Shown here: positions 1 through 11,399 of the stretch, piece after piece
Layout of the letters: each line of letters begins with the position of its first letter
Numbering within the stretch: position 1 is the stretch's first letter
Source of the DNA: Litsea cubeba
Lineage: Eukaryota; Streptophyta; Magnoliopsida; Laurales; Lauraceae
DNA length: 64,000 bases
Assembly: GCA_012931725.1 (NCBI GenBank)
Contig: CM022946.1
Span: forward strand, 92,297-156,296
Direction: 5' to 3'
The notes under the pieces: generated by a model
Seen by the model: the letters and a program-made list of their open reading frames with translations, nothing else
Database searches by the model: none
What the model was told of the DNA's origin: nothing
Program-made: the position numbers and the translations under genes

Positions 1-66
1 GATAGAGCTTAAAAGAAAAATCAGAGTTGAAACAGTTCAGGAATTCAGAATTCCTGAAGCAGAGTG

Positions 67-262
67 TGCGGTCGACCGGGCACCACATGCGGTCGGCCGA
101 GAAAGAGAAACCTGCAGAAAAAAATTTCAGGTAGCTCCCAGTTATTTTCGTGACACAGTGTGTCGCCGGTCGACCGGGACCCCAGGATGTCGACCGAGCA
201 CGATAGTTGTCTGCTTCCAGACTGTGTATGATGTCGACCGAGCAAGACAGGATGTCGACCGA
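67..262 (+). promoter_or_regulatory. Three pairs of GTCGAC-centred palindromes in U3 (5' LTR)
   Basis: Palindromes of the form CGGTCGACCG or TGTCGACCGA are centred at about 73.5/94.5, 171.5/191.5 and 235.5/256.5. Spacing within pairs is 21, 20 and 21 bp. The second copy carries a substitution (ggtcggccga) here but is intact in the 3' LTR. The block lies upstream of the TATA box, so a transcription-factor or silencing-related role is possible; that is inference. Confidence 0.75.
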
Positions 263-391
263 GCACGGGAACCAGAGTTGCGCAGAAACAGAAGTCTTGC
301 ACGAAAATTCAGCATTCTTATCTATTTCGTTTGGGACTCTTTCTAAACGAATTGTAGCCTATTTTGAACACTCTTAAGGGTTACCATAACC

Positions 392-400
392 TATATAAAG
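392..400 (+). promoter_or_regulatory. TATA box of SireA-1 5' LTR
   Basis: TATATAAAG lies about 130 bp downstream of the palindrome block and is followed by a purine-rich GAGAGA leader. The same site is at 6840-6848 in the 3' LTR, and a variant (TATAAAAA) is at 24233-24240 in the second copy. Confidence 0.75.
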
Positions 401-1057
401 GCATGTTTGGTTCGTTTTTAAGAAGACACAAGAGAGACAGAAGAGAAGAGAAAAGAGAAGAAAAGAGAGAGAGTTTTGGAGAGAAGAGAGTGTTGTTGCT
501 GTGTGCAGTCTTGTTACAAGTTTCTACAGAAAGTGTGGACGAGGATGTGCTCTTGAAGATGGTGTTCCGTCCATAAGATAAGTGTCTCTCTGTTTATGCT
601 TTAATCTCAATTTGTAAGGGATTGAGAGAGAGAGATTGTAGAGGAGAAGGGCTGTAGAAAAAGGTTTCTACTCTTATTCTGTAGAACATCAAGTTGGTGC
701 TTGGTGTCTGGGGTTTGGTGATCCTATCTGCTGGTGCAGATAAATTGTAAAGGGAGTCGGTGCTTCCTAGATAGTTGGTGCTATTTGAAACTAAAGGGAG
801 TAGGTGCTTCCTAAATAGTTGGTGCTATCTGAAACTAAGGGTTGGTGCTCTTTGTCGTTGGTGCGACTAAATAGATTCAGATCTGTTCCGGATTGGTGTT
901 CGGACAGTCTTTGAACCGTGGACGTAGTCTTTCGGTGAACCACGTTAAATCTGGTGTCCTTGTGTGATTTGATTTGCTTTTGTTGTTAAATTGGACCTGT
1001 TTTTAAAGAATCACTGATTCACCCCCCCCCCTCTCAGTGATCGCGATATCTAACAAT

Positions 1058-1069
1058 TGGTATCAGAGC
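1058..1069 (+). other. Primer binding site, tRNA-iMet
   Basis: TGGTATCAGAGC, complementary to the 3' end of plant initiator tRNA-Met, begins two bases after the LTR end. This is where minus-strand DNA synthesis starts. Confidence 0.93.
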
Positions 1070-1123
1070 GTAAGGTTCCCTTGAAAAGCTTAACACGCTA
1101 AGGGTGATCTCTTGTCAAATCAC

Positions 1124-4100
1124 ATGGCAACCAATACAGGGAATAAGAAAGCACCTTTGTTTGATGGTTCTAATTACTCCTTCTGGAAGATCAGAATGCA
1201 GGCTTTCATTAAGTCACTTGGCTATAATGTCTGGGAGACTGTCAGAGTCGGTTACAATATTGCCATTGTACCCAATGATGCTGCAACGAAGAAGTTAGCA
1301 GACAACGACTCTAAGGCACAGAATGCACTCTTTAGTGGCCTTGTGGACAGCGAGCTGGTCAAAGTAATTGCATGCAAAACAGCCAAGGAAATATGGGACA
1401 AGTTGAAAAGCATTCATGAAGGAGATGAGAAGATCAAAGAAGCAAAATTGCAAACCCATCGCTCTCAATTTGAATCTCTTCGCATGGAGGAAAGCGAGAA
1501 TGTTGACTCATATTTGCAACGAGTGAATGAAGTCACGAATGACATTCGTGGACTAGGGGAGGAGATTAAAGAACCAGTCATCGTCAAAAAGTTTCTAAGA
1601 TCTCTTCTTCCCCGGTTTGATTCAAAAGTCTCAGCCATAGAAGAAGCCAAGGATCTGAATGAATTTTCCATGGATGAGTTGCATGGTTCACTCACTGCCT
1701 ATGAGATGCGCATAGGTAAGACGTCTTCATCTGATAGAGAAGCGGCCTTCAAAGTTCAGAAAAAGGGAAAAGACACTGCTGGTCATGATTCTGATACTGA
1801 TGATGATGAGCTTGAGGCTCAATTTGTTAGAAAGCTGAAGAAAGGAAGCAATGGAAAGTACAAAGGGAAGCTACCCTTTAAATGCTTCAATTGTGGCGGT
1901 ATTGGTCACTTTGCTGCGAAGTGTCCGCTGAAAGAAAATAATGATGATGACTCTTATGTCGATAAGAGTAAGTGGAAGAAAAATTTCAGAAAGAGGGGCA
2001 AAGCAAAAAGCTTCATCAGTCAATATAATGACAGCACGTCTGAAACTTCAGACGATGATGAATCAGCCGAGGCAACTGAAGCTCTCTTCATGGTTACCGT
2101 TGAAGAAGAAGAGGAGCAAGAGCTGGAAGAGGAAGAGGAGGCTGAGGTCAATCTCGAAGAAGAACTCATTGCCGCACTTGAGGAGCTTAGCATGGAACGA
2201 AAAACAAGTAAGAAAAATCTGAAACTTCTTCATGAATCTGAAAGTTCAATTATTGCTTTGAAAACTCAAGTTGAAGAATATAAAAGAATGGTGGAAGTCC
2301 TTCAAAATCAAATAAGTATCAAAAAAGAAGAGGCTATGAAACTTGAAACTGAAATCGCTAGAGCAAAGGCTGAAAACTTGGAAAATAGCCGAAAACTCAA
2401 AGCACTCCAAGCGATTGAAGGGACAATGAAACTCAATGAAATTCTGAAAGTTCAAAAGCCCTTCCACAATAAATTTGGTATTGGATTTGAAACCGGAGAG
2501 TCCTCTAAAGCTGCATCTTCTTTGTTTATGAAACAAAGTGCCATACCTCTCAAGGCTACAAAGCATCAAATTCAGCCTAGTATTGAGATGGTCAATAAGA
2601 AAAGGTTTGTGGAGTTTAACCAGCCACCTAAGAAAGGAAGAATGTTCAGATTCTATGGTTATTGCTATCATTGTAATAGATATGGACATAAAAGAGCTGA
2701 TTGCAAATTCTATGTTAGAAACAGCCCATTTGTGACTAGGAATCCTTTTTCAATCCTAAACAGCCACAAAATTGAGTGCTATATGTGTCATAACTATGGA
2801 CACTTGGCTAGGGATTGTAGGTTGCCTATTGCTAACCAATTTCAGGTTGAAAAGAAACCCAAGTTAGTTAAGGCATGGAGGGCAAAGAAAAGGGAAGGTA
2901 ATTCCAAAGAATCTCTCATTGTGCAAACGGCATTCAATGCACAAAAGAAGACAGCACCATGGGTCCTTGATAGTGGCTGTTCAAGCCATATGACAGGTGA
3001 TAAGGAAAAATTCGTCAAATTACAGCACTATGAAGGCGGATCAGTGAAGTTTGGTAACAATGATGGTGCCAAAATCTGCGGAAAAGGTGTTGTTCAGCTA
3101 AAGGCAAACAAGATCAGATCAGACGAGGTCTTATATGTGTCTGGACTAAGACACAACTTGCTTAGTGTGAGCCAGATCTGTGACAAAGGCCACGAAGTTG
3201 TCTTCACTAAGAATGGTTTTGCTATCAAGAAGTGTAGCAACGGCAAAACAGTGGCTACTGGATCTAGGACTGCTGGAAATCTCTATACATTGTCAGATGG
3301 AGCTGAAAAGACTTGCTTGATGAGTCGGACAGAGGAAAGTTGGTTGTGGCACAAATGCCTTGGGCATCTAAACTTTGATAACATGTCAAAGATTTACAAA
3401 TCAAAGGCTGTCAGAGGTATGTCTACAGTTGAAAAGCCTTCCAACCCCATTTGCGATTCTTGTCAAAAGGGAAAGCAAACGAGGGTAATGTTCAAGTCAA
3501 AGGAGCATCATTCAAAGAAACCTCTTGAGCTAGTGCACACTGATCTCTGTGGACCGATGCGAACTCAAAGCACCAATGGAGATAAGTATTTTATGTTATG
3601 CATTGATGATTATACTCGTATGACATGGGTATTGTTTCTTAAGCATAAACATCAAGCACTTGATCGTTTTAAAGTGTTTAAAGCACAGGTTGAAAATATG
3701 CTTGGAAAACGTATCAAGATTTTAAGGTCTGATCGAGGCGGTGAATTCACATCTGAAGAGTTCACTAACTATTGTGAGCACCATGGCATTCAAAGACAGT
3801 ATTCAGCCCCTAGAACTCCACAGCAAAATGGAGTTGTGGAACGGAAAAATCGCACCGTTCAAGAGATGGCTCGTACAATGCTAACTGAGAGCAAGCTAGC
3901 TGACAAATACTGGAAGGAGGCAATCCATACGGCTGTATACATTCAGAATCGATGCTTGATCAGGCCACATGAAGTCAAAACTCCTTATGAGCTATGGTTT
4001 GGGCGAAAAGCAACAGTCAAGCACTTCAGAGTCTTCGGTAGCAAGTGTTACATCAAGCGTCTTGAACAAAATCCGGGCAAATTTGATGAAAGAGCTGATG

Positions 4101-5983
4101 AAGGTATATTTCTGGGTTATTCCTCATCTAGTAAGGCTTACAGATGTCTTAACAAAAGGACCAGAAAAATCATAGAAACTGCCGATGTTAGAATTGATGA
4201 AAACTATGAATCAAAGAATGGAACTCATTATGACAGTCCCGTTTATGAGGACTCGAGTGAGATTGATGATGAAGTGGCTAAACCTAATGATTCTGAGAAA
4301 TCAAAGGATGACTCAGAGGATGCTACACCTAGAAAGAAAAGCACTTGGGTAGAGCAACACCCTAAGGATCAAATCATTGGAGATCCTGAGGCCGGTGTTA
4401 AAACAAGACAAAGTGTAGTTAGCAATTACTCACTTGTGTCCACCATTGAACCCAAGACTGTGGCTGAAGCCAGTCTCGATGAAAGTTGGTTGAAAGCTAT
4501 GCATGAGGAGTTGGAGTAAATCGAGAAGAACTCCACATGGGAACTAGTTTCTAGACCTACCGATAAGAATGTTATTGGTACTAAATGGGTCTTTCGGAAT
4601 AAGCTGAATGAAGATGGTCAGGTCATACGAAACAAAGCAAGGTTGGTTTGTAAAGGCTATGCTCAAGTTGAAGGCATAGATTTTGAAGAGACCTTTGCAC
4701 CGGTGGCTCGTCTGGAAGCCATTCGTATGTTTCTTGCATTGGCTGCATACAAAACATTTAAGGTATTTCAGATGGATGTAAAGTCAGCCTTCTTGAATGG
4801 ATTACTTGAAGAAGAGGTCTACATTGAGCAACCTGATGGTTTTCTCATTAGCAAAAATTCAGACCTAGTGTGCAAGTTGAAAAAGGCTCTTTATGGGCTG
4901 AAACAAGCGCCAAGGGCGTGGTATGCAAGGCTGGACCTCTATCTCCGCAAGATCGGCTTTGGAAAAGGACTGGTTGATAGCAATCATTATGTCAAAACAG
5001 AGTTAAGCAAACAGCTAGTTGTCATTGTTTATGTCGATGACATAATCTTTGGTGGCAACGATGAAGAAATGTGCAGGAATTTTGCTGAAGAGATGAAGAA
5101 AGAATTTGAGATGTCAATGCTTGGAGAACTAAAGTTCTTCCTTGGTTTACAAGTTCAGCAGCTGAAACATGGTATCTTCATATCACAGATGAAATACATC
5201 AAGGAAATGCTGAAGCGTTTTAACATGGAAGATAGCAAGCCAGTGAGCACACCAATGACAACGAACACAAAGCTAAGCAAAGATGATAAGGGTTCGTCCG
5301 TTGATCACACCACTTATCGTTCTATGATAGGAAGCTTGCTTTATTTGACTGCTACAAGACCGGATCTTCTGCAAGCAGTATGTATGGTGGCTCGATTTCA
5401 AGCATCACCAACTGAGACGCACCTTACAGCAGTAAAAAGGATATTTCGATATCTGAAAGGTACCATGGAGCTTGGCATTTGGTATCCTAAAGGCAAATCC
5501 TTCACTCTTGTTGCATACTCTGACGCCGATTGGGCTGGATGTATAGATGATCGGAAGAGTACAAGCGGTGGTGCATTCTATCTCGGTGAAAGGTTGGTGG
5601 CATGGCACAGTAAGAAACAAGATTCAGTATCCCTTTCTACAGCGGAAGCAGAATATATTGCAGCGGCAACTTGTTGTACGCAAGTGTTATGGATGCGGCA
5701 AATGCTCTCTGATCTAGGAGTTCCGACAATGGATCCTACGCCGATCCTCTGTGACAACACAAGTGCAATTCACATCTCCAAGAATCTTGTTCAGCATTCT
5801 AGAACGAAGCATGTAGCAATTCGCTATCACTTTCTCAAGGAAAATGTTGCAGATGGTGAGGTAAAGTTGGAATATGTCCCAACTACTGAGCAAGTTGCTG
5901 ATATCTTCACAAAACCTCTGCCAAAAGAAGTCTTCGAGTATCTCCGGAAAAAATTAGGAGTTACTCACTCTCCTAATCCTTAG
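1124..5983 (+). pseudogene. SireA-1 gag-pol polyprotein, one in-frame stop
   Basis: One frame of 1620 codons runs from ATG 1124 (MATNTGNKK...) to TAG 5983, broken only by TAA at 4517-4519. The second family copy has CAA there (21902-21904), so this looks like a single C-to-T change. Domains in order: UBN2/gag (residues ~1-200); CCHC zinc knuckle CFNCGGIGHFAAKC (~253); an acidic and coiled-coil stretch (~300-450); two more knuckles, CYHCNRYGHKRADC (~514) and CYMCHNYGHLARDC (~552); aspartic protease DSGCSSHMTG (~615); integrase zinc region and D-D-E core (HTDLCGP, RSDRGGEF, NGVVERKNR); reverse transcriptase with YVDDIIFGG (~1303); RNase H with YSDADWAG and STAEAEY. The ATG was chosen over an upstream in-frame TTG. 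Apart from the stop, the catalytic residues I can see are present. The stop separates gag-PR-IN from RT-RH. Confidence 0.93.
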
Positions 5984-6322
5984 GAGTTGTGCTTGAAAGG
6001 GGGAGCAAAGTATTCCTTGAATATCCTATTCGCTCCTTCGTTGGTCCCTTTGGACTTGTTGTCAAAGGGGGAGAAAGACTTAAGCTAGGAGAAAGCTATG
6101 CTTAGAAGAAGTTATGCTATGATAACTTTGGGGAGATTGGTAAGTTATGCTATGATAACTTTGGGGAGATTGGTATCAAGAGTGTTAGAGATCTTGATTC
6201 TTTTTTTTAAAAAGACAGGGGGAGACTATGGTTCTGAAGAAGCTTCATGAAGATCAACTAGTTTAATGTGTTCTAAGTGTTGAAGTTCCAAAAGTGTTGC
6301 CAACAATTCCAAAGGGGGAGAT
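5984..6322 (+). other. SireA-1 3' non-coding region with repeated polypurine tracts
   Basis: No ORF is supported here, and there is no envelope-like gene. AAAGGGGGAG-type tracts occur near 5995, 6064, 6217 and 6311; the last directly precedes the 3' LTR and is the expected plus-strand primer. A 33 bp unit is tandemly duplicated at 6111-6175. The homologous region of the second copy (23369-23716) has the same four tracts. Repeated tracts of this kind are known from Sireviruses. Confidence 0.85.
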
Positions 6323-7503
6323 TGTTGGAATTTGAGATGACTTGAGAAGCTTTATGAAGAATTGAAGTGATTAGTTACTCAAGCATTGTTTTGAGTTGGA
6401 ATTATTGTTAACACAATGTCACAAGCATGATGATAATAGGTTGGTGTTGATAGAGCTTAAAAGAAAAATCAGAGTTGAAACAGTTCAGGAATTCAGAATT
6501 CCTGAAGCAGAGTGTGCGGTCGACCGGGCACCCCATGCGGTCGACCGAGAAAGAGAAACCTGCAGAAAAAAGTTTCAGGTAGCTCCCAGTTATTTTCGTG
6601 ACACAGTGTGTCGCAGGTCGACCGGGACCCCAGGATGTCGACCGAGCACGATAGTTGTCTGCTTCCAGACTGTGTATGATGTCGACCGAGCAAGGCAGGA
6701 TGTCGACCGAGCACGGGAACCAGAGTTGCGCAGAAACAGAAGTCTTGCATGAAAATTCAGCATTCTTATCTATTTCATTTGGGACTCTTTCTAAACGAAT
6801 TGTAGCCTATTTTGAACACTCTTAAGGGTTACCATAACCTATATAAAGGCATGTTTGGTTCGTTTTTAAGAAGACACAAGAGAGAAAGAAGAGAAGAAGA
6901 GAAAAGAGAAGAAAAGAGAGAGAGTTTTGGAGAGAAGAGAGTGCTGTTGCTGTGTGCAGTCTTGTCACAAGTTTCTACAGCAAGTGTGGACGAGGATGTG
7001 CTCTTGAAGATGGTGTTTCGTCCATAAGATAAGTGTCTCTCTGTTTATGCTTTAATTTTAATTTGTAAGGGATTGAGAGAGAGAGATTGTAGAGGGGAAG
7101 GGCTGTAGAAAAAGGTTTCTACTCTTATTCTGTAGAACATCAAGTTGGTGCTTGGTGTCTGGGGTTTGGTGATCCTATCTGTTGGTGCAGATAAATTGTA
7201 AAGGGAGTCGGTGCTTCCTAGATAGTTGGTGCTATCTGAAACTAAAGGGAGTAGGTGCTTCCTAGATAGTTGGTGCTATCTGAAACTAAGGGTTGGTGCT
7301 CTTTGTCGTTGGTGCGACTAAATAGATTCAGATCTGTTCCGGATTGGTGTTCGGACAGTCTTTGAACCGTGGACGTAGTCTTTCGGTGAACCACGTTAAA
7401 TCTGGTGTCCTTGTGTGATTTGATTTGCTTTTGTTGTTAAATTGGACCTGTTTTTAAAGAATCACTGATTCACCCCCCCTCTCAGTGATCGCGATATCTA
7501 ACA
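6323..7503 (+). repeat. 3' LTR of SireA-1 (complete, 1181 bp)
   Basis: It starts TGTTGGAATTTG after the polypurine tract and ends TATCTAACA. It carries intact palindrome pairs centred at about 6521.5/6542.5, 6619.5/6639.5 and 6683.5/6704.5 (spacing 21, 20, 21 bp) and a TATA box at 6840-6848. Confidence 0.95.
6517..6708 (+). promoter_or_regulatory. Three pairs of GTCGAC-centred palindromes in the 3' LTR
   Basis: All six TCGA cores are intact here. The first two are the full decamer CGGTCGACCG; the other four share GTCGACCG. Spacings match the 5' LTR exactly. Comparable blocks in the second family copy are at 17521-17717 (decayed) and 23911-24101. Confidence 0.8.
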
Positions 7504-7591
7504 AAAACATCTCATATAAATTGTACCTATCCTTAAATTGTTTGAGTGGCCGGGAAGTGAAGGAATGAGTGGGAGGTCCTGGCTTCGAACT
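7504..7591. other. Short scrap with a tRNA-like B box, possibly SINE
   Basis: The 88 bp between SireA-1 and the solo LTR includes a tract from about 7536 ending in GGTCCTGGCTTCGAAC, which resembles the B-box part of tRNA-derived SINEs. The sequence on the other side of the solo LTR (12159 onward) could be its continuation, but no target duplication is visible. SINE identity is a weak inference. Confidence 0.3.
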
Positions 7592-8487
7592 TGTCGCGAC
7601 CCCAGACCGGGTCAAGGGCCTAATCCGGGATCGGGACGATGATTAATGATGATGCTAATGAAGCCATGTCAAACACAATGGTCAATTGGCCCATACGTAC
7701 ACGGATTCAAGAAGGATATTTTGTCCGTGCACGTGATTTCCCACAGGATTCCGCGGTGAAGATTTCACATTACAAGTCATCTCATTTACAAGTCATAAAC
7801 ATGTTCGGGATGCGGAAGCGTATAATAAATCATATATATAACATTTCATTTCATAAACAAGACTGGGTTCATAAGTATAAATAGAATAGTGTCAGAGTGA
7901 GCAATGATCATTGGCATTTCCCAAAATATAACGTTAAGAGTTTATACAAAAGATCAGTTCATTAATCCAAAAAAAAAAAAAATAATGGCCAACAAAGGCT
8001 AGTACATCCAAAAGAATAACCCCCAAAAGATGTTAGTCACAGCTCTCAAAAACGTATCGCATTTCAAAGCATGACCGGATGTGTACATGACATCGTCATC
8101 TTGCCATTTGACTACATGTTGCGGTTCACAAACCGCCTCCTCTGGCTCCTCCTCAGAAGCAATGGTTTATGGACCCGAGTACCAAAGAATGGGCCAGACA
8201 CGACGGTCTGGCAGGTGGGTGAAAAGGTATGACAATAATAAAGTAAAACAATGATACCTTGTAAAAATATTGAAACCTGTATAAATAATGAATTTCATAA
8301 AAGTAAATGCATCATGTATTAAGAAAAGACATATGCAATATAAAACATGTAAAGGTGCCAACGAATCGGGAACTAGCAAGATGGCAACCACACAAAGCTA
8401 AATCCTCTCTCACTAAAGTGATGAGAGCAATATCGGGGCGTTAACCTCAGTATCAGACCCCGACCTAGGTTTAGTATATTTAATTAA

Positions 8488-10980
8488 CTAGCACCAAACG
8501 CCCGTGCTAAGCCCGGGCCAAAAGGAAAAAATATATTAGAAATTTAAGAATCATTTTAAAATATTATTAAGATAAAAAAAAATCTAAAAAAAAGAAATTT
8601 ATTATCTTTGAATATGAGAATCTTTTAACATGTGATGAAAATAAATATAAAATGAGAAATAAACTTACATAACATAATGCCCTCTTGAATTTAAAGGCAT
8701 CGACCATTACACAAGTATGAATGTGTATCTATATAGGGGCAGCTCTCCTAAGCTAAAGCTTAGGTTAAGGTAAGCTCGAGTATGTGGTGGGGACCACCTG
8801 GCGACCCACATGGGGGTGGTGATGTGGGGATTTCAAGGACTCATTGGGACCATTCTCTTTATAAAAAATTAGTCTCAACCGTGGCTTCTACCATCTCCAT
8901 TTAGCCCAAAAAGTTTAATGGTCAACAATCCATTCGGATCGATACACAGTCGATCCAACGGTCCAGTAAATCCGGATATGACCAAAAGCTAGTGGACATG
9001 TACAATTTAGGGAGGTCGTGTTTTTGGTCCATTTGGATGAACCAAGGGTGGGCCCCACAAGCGTAAGCTTACAGAATAAAATGGAGAGACATGGTGCTCG
9101 GGCTAAAAAAATATAATGAAATATGTGATTCTTTTTTGAGATATTATCGGAAAAGAACAAATTTTGTAGAAATAAATAAGTAGTTTATATTTATTATATA
9201 TATGTAACTTTAATAAAAAAGAAAAAATAACTTGGTGGGGTCACATGATGTAACATCCAACGGCTTTCAAGGTGTGTCCAATTGGACAGTGGGACCTTGT
9301 TGATGTGTCATTCCGAGGATCCTCAGTGGGGTCACATGATGTAACATCCAAAGATATGCCCATATCCAAGTATCTAAAGGTGTGTCCAATTGAATATTTG
9401 GTCAGTATGCCTTTGTTGATGTGGTGTTCCAAGGAGCATTGGTGGGGTCACATGATGTAATTTTTAAAAGTGAGCATCTTATCCTAATTCATTAAGGTGC
9501 ATCATGATGTGTTTAAAGGTGGCCTTGTTTATCTGGTCTTTAACTTGAAAGAAATATCCAAGGTATTATCAACTTCTTGGTAAAAGTGGAGAAAGGATAG
9601 GTGTGATAAGGATGGAAGAAGTTGTTTAGAGAAATTGTTGGAGATATGATAAAGATGTGAGTTTGTTATATTTATAAAATTCTTTGAATGAAATGGAGAG
9701 ATTTAGGGAGGTGATTTGGAAAAGATAATTTAACACCAAACACCCGTGTTAAGCCCGAGCCAAAAGTAAAAATATATTAGAAATTTAAGAATTATTTTAA
9801 AATATTATTAAGATAAAATAAGTCTAAAAGAAAGAAATTTATTATCTTTGAATATTAGAATCTTTTAACATGTGATGAAAATAAATATAAAATGAGAAGT
9901 AAACTTACATACATAATGCCCTCTTGAATTTAAATTCATCGACCATTACACAAGTATGAATGTGTGTCTATATAGGGGCAGCTCTCCTAAGCTAAAGCTT
10001 AGGTTAAGGTAAGCTCAAGTTTGTGGTGGGGCCCACCTGGTGACCCACATGGGAGTGCTGATGTGGGGTTTCAAGGACTCAATGGGACCATTCTCTTTGC
10101 AAAAAATTAGTCTCAACCGTGGTTTCTACCATCTCCATTTAGCCCCAAAAGTTTAATGATCAACAATCCATTCGGATCGGTATACAGTCAATCCAACGGT
10201 CCAGTAAATCCGGATCTGACCAAAAGCTAGTGGACATGTACAATTTAGGGAGGTCGTATGTTTGGTCCATTTGGATGGACCAAGGGTGGGCCCCACAAGC
10301 GTAAGCTTACAGAATTAAATGGAGAGGTATGGTGCCTGGGCTCAAAAAATATAATGAAATATGTGATTCTTTTATGAGATATTATCGGAAAAGAATAAAT
10401 TTTATAGAAATAAATAAGTATTTTATATTTATTATATATATAATTTTAATAAAAAAGAAAAAATAACTTGGTTGTGTCACATGCTGTAACATCTAACGGT
10501 GAGCCTCATATCCTAATTCCTTCAAGGTGTGTCCAATTGGACAGTGGGACCTTGCTGATGTGTAATTCCGAAAATCCTTAGTGGGGTCACATGATGTAAC
10601 ATCTAAAGATATGCCCATATCCAAATATCTAAAGGTGTGTCCAATTGAATATTTTGTTAGTAGGCCCTTGTTGATGTGGTGTTCCAAGGAGCATTGGTAG
10701 GGTCACATAATGTAATATTTAAAAGTGAGCATCTTATCCTAATTCATTAAGGTGCATCATGATGTGTTTAAAGGTGGCCTTGTTTGTCTGGTCTTTAACT
10801 TGAAAGAAATATCCCACGGTATTATCAACTTCTTGGTAGAAGTGGAGAAAGGATAGGTGTGATAAGGATGGAATAAGTTGTTTAGAGAAATTGTAGGAGA
10901 TATGATAAAGATGTGAGTTTGTTATCTTTATAAAAAAACTCTGAATGAAATGGAGAGATTTAGGGAGGTGATTTGGAAAA
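8488..10980. repeat. Tandem duplication of a ~1.24 kb Helitron segment
   Basis: Unit 1 (about 8488-9732) and unit 2 (about 9733-10980) are highly similar from the hairpin (CCCGTGCTAAGCCCGGGCC / CCCGTGTTAAGCCCGAGCC) to GATTTGGAAAAGATAATT. Each unit holds smaller direct repeats of TGGGGTCACATGATGTAACAT with AGGTGTGTCCAATTG. Short direct repeats containing GGGATGACGTGGCACCCC follow at about 11067 and 11167. Confidence 0.8.
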
Positions 10981-11215
10981 GATAATTGAAATGGAGATTT
11001 AGGGAGGATATCTGTTTTAGATGAGTGTGGTGGCCCACTTTTTCTTATATATTTCTTTGAAATGAGAGACTTTTTAGGGATGACGTGGCACCCCTCATAG
11101 CCCACCTCTCATACCCAAAGCTCTATGTGATTTTATAAGTATTTTTCTAAAAGGAGAGACTTTTTAGGGATGACGTGGCACCCCCACAGCCCACCTCCCC
11201 CTTTAATATATATAA
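8488..11215 (-). mobile_element. Non-autonomous Helitron with an internal ~1.24 kb duplication
   Basis: On the minus strand the 3' end is a GC-rich hairpin (GCCCGTGC/GCCCGGGC stem at 8498-8516 on the plus strand), a few bases, then CTAG at 8491-8488. The other end reads TTATATATATTAAAGGGGGAGG on the minus strand, close to the TC..TATATTAAAGGGG starts of many plant Helitrons, with C changed to T. The flanks are A (8487) and T (11216), the A|T target known for Helitrons. No Rep/helicase ORF is present. Confidence 0.7.
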
Positions 11216-11399
11216 TGTTTTGACCGTGATTAGTCTTTAAGTGGGTTTAGAGGACGATTAGCTTAGTTTTAAGCTAGATTAAATTTTTGAATAGTCTAGT
11301 TTTTAGCTAGATTAGACTTTCAAATAGCTTCGGGGATTTTTGAGAGTCGTTGAACTTAGCTTGACGTGGGCCGGGGCACCCGTGTGACACGTGTGAAAT

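Larger units (their letters stand above)
1..1055 (+). repeat. 5' LTR of SireA-1 (partial)
   Basis: This matches 6449-7503 of the 3' LTR across its whole length and ends in TATCTAACA directly before the primer site. It lacks the first ~126 bp of the LTR because the window begins there. It contains the paired palindromes (67-262), a TATA box, a purine-rich GAGAGA leader, and GTTGGTGCT mini-repeats at about 670-860. The long C run before the LTR end varies in length between copies. Confidence 0.93.
1..7503 (+). mobile_element. SireA-1: Sirevirus-type Ty1/copia LTR retrotransposon, 5' LTR cut by window start
   Basis: The order is partial LTR (1-1055), tRNA-iMet primer site, one gag-pol frame with protease, integrase, reverse transcriptase and RNase H in copia order, a 340 bp 3' non-coding stretch with repeated polypurine tracts, and a complete LTR (6323-7503). 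Long LTRs, a large gag with a coiled coil and several zinc knuckles, and multiple AAAGGGGGAG tracts are traits known for the Sirevirus lineage. The 1055 bp of 5' LTR in the window aligns end to end with 6449-7503 with only scattered differences, so insertion was recent. The 5' flank lies outside the window, so the target duplication (3' flank aaaac) cannot be checked. A second family member sits at 17327-24843. Confidence 0.93.

Noticed and set aside
158..346. ORFs through the copia palindrome block (repeated V-D-R-A type residues)
   Set aside because: The residue repeats come from the GTCGACCGAGC DNA repeat, the frame has no conserved start, and it is broken in other LTR copies.
1104..1123. 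Upstream TTG/GTG starts for the SireA-1 polyprotein
   Set aside because: This is a eukaryotic mRNA; the first in-frame ATG at 1124 is conserved in both copies and starts a normal gag N-terminus.
5984..6322. Envelope-like ORF behind pol, as in some Sireviruses
   Set aside because: The stretch is only ~340 bp, with no open frame in either copy.
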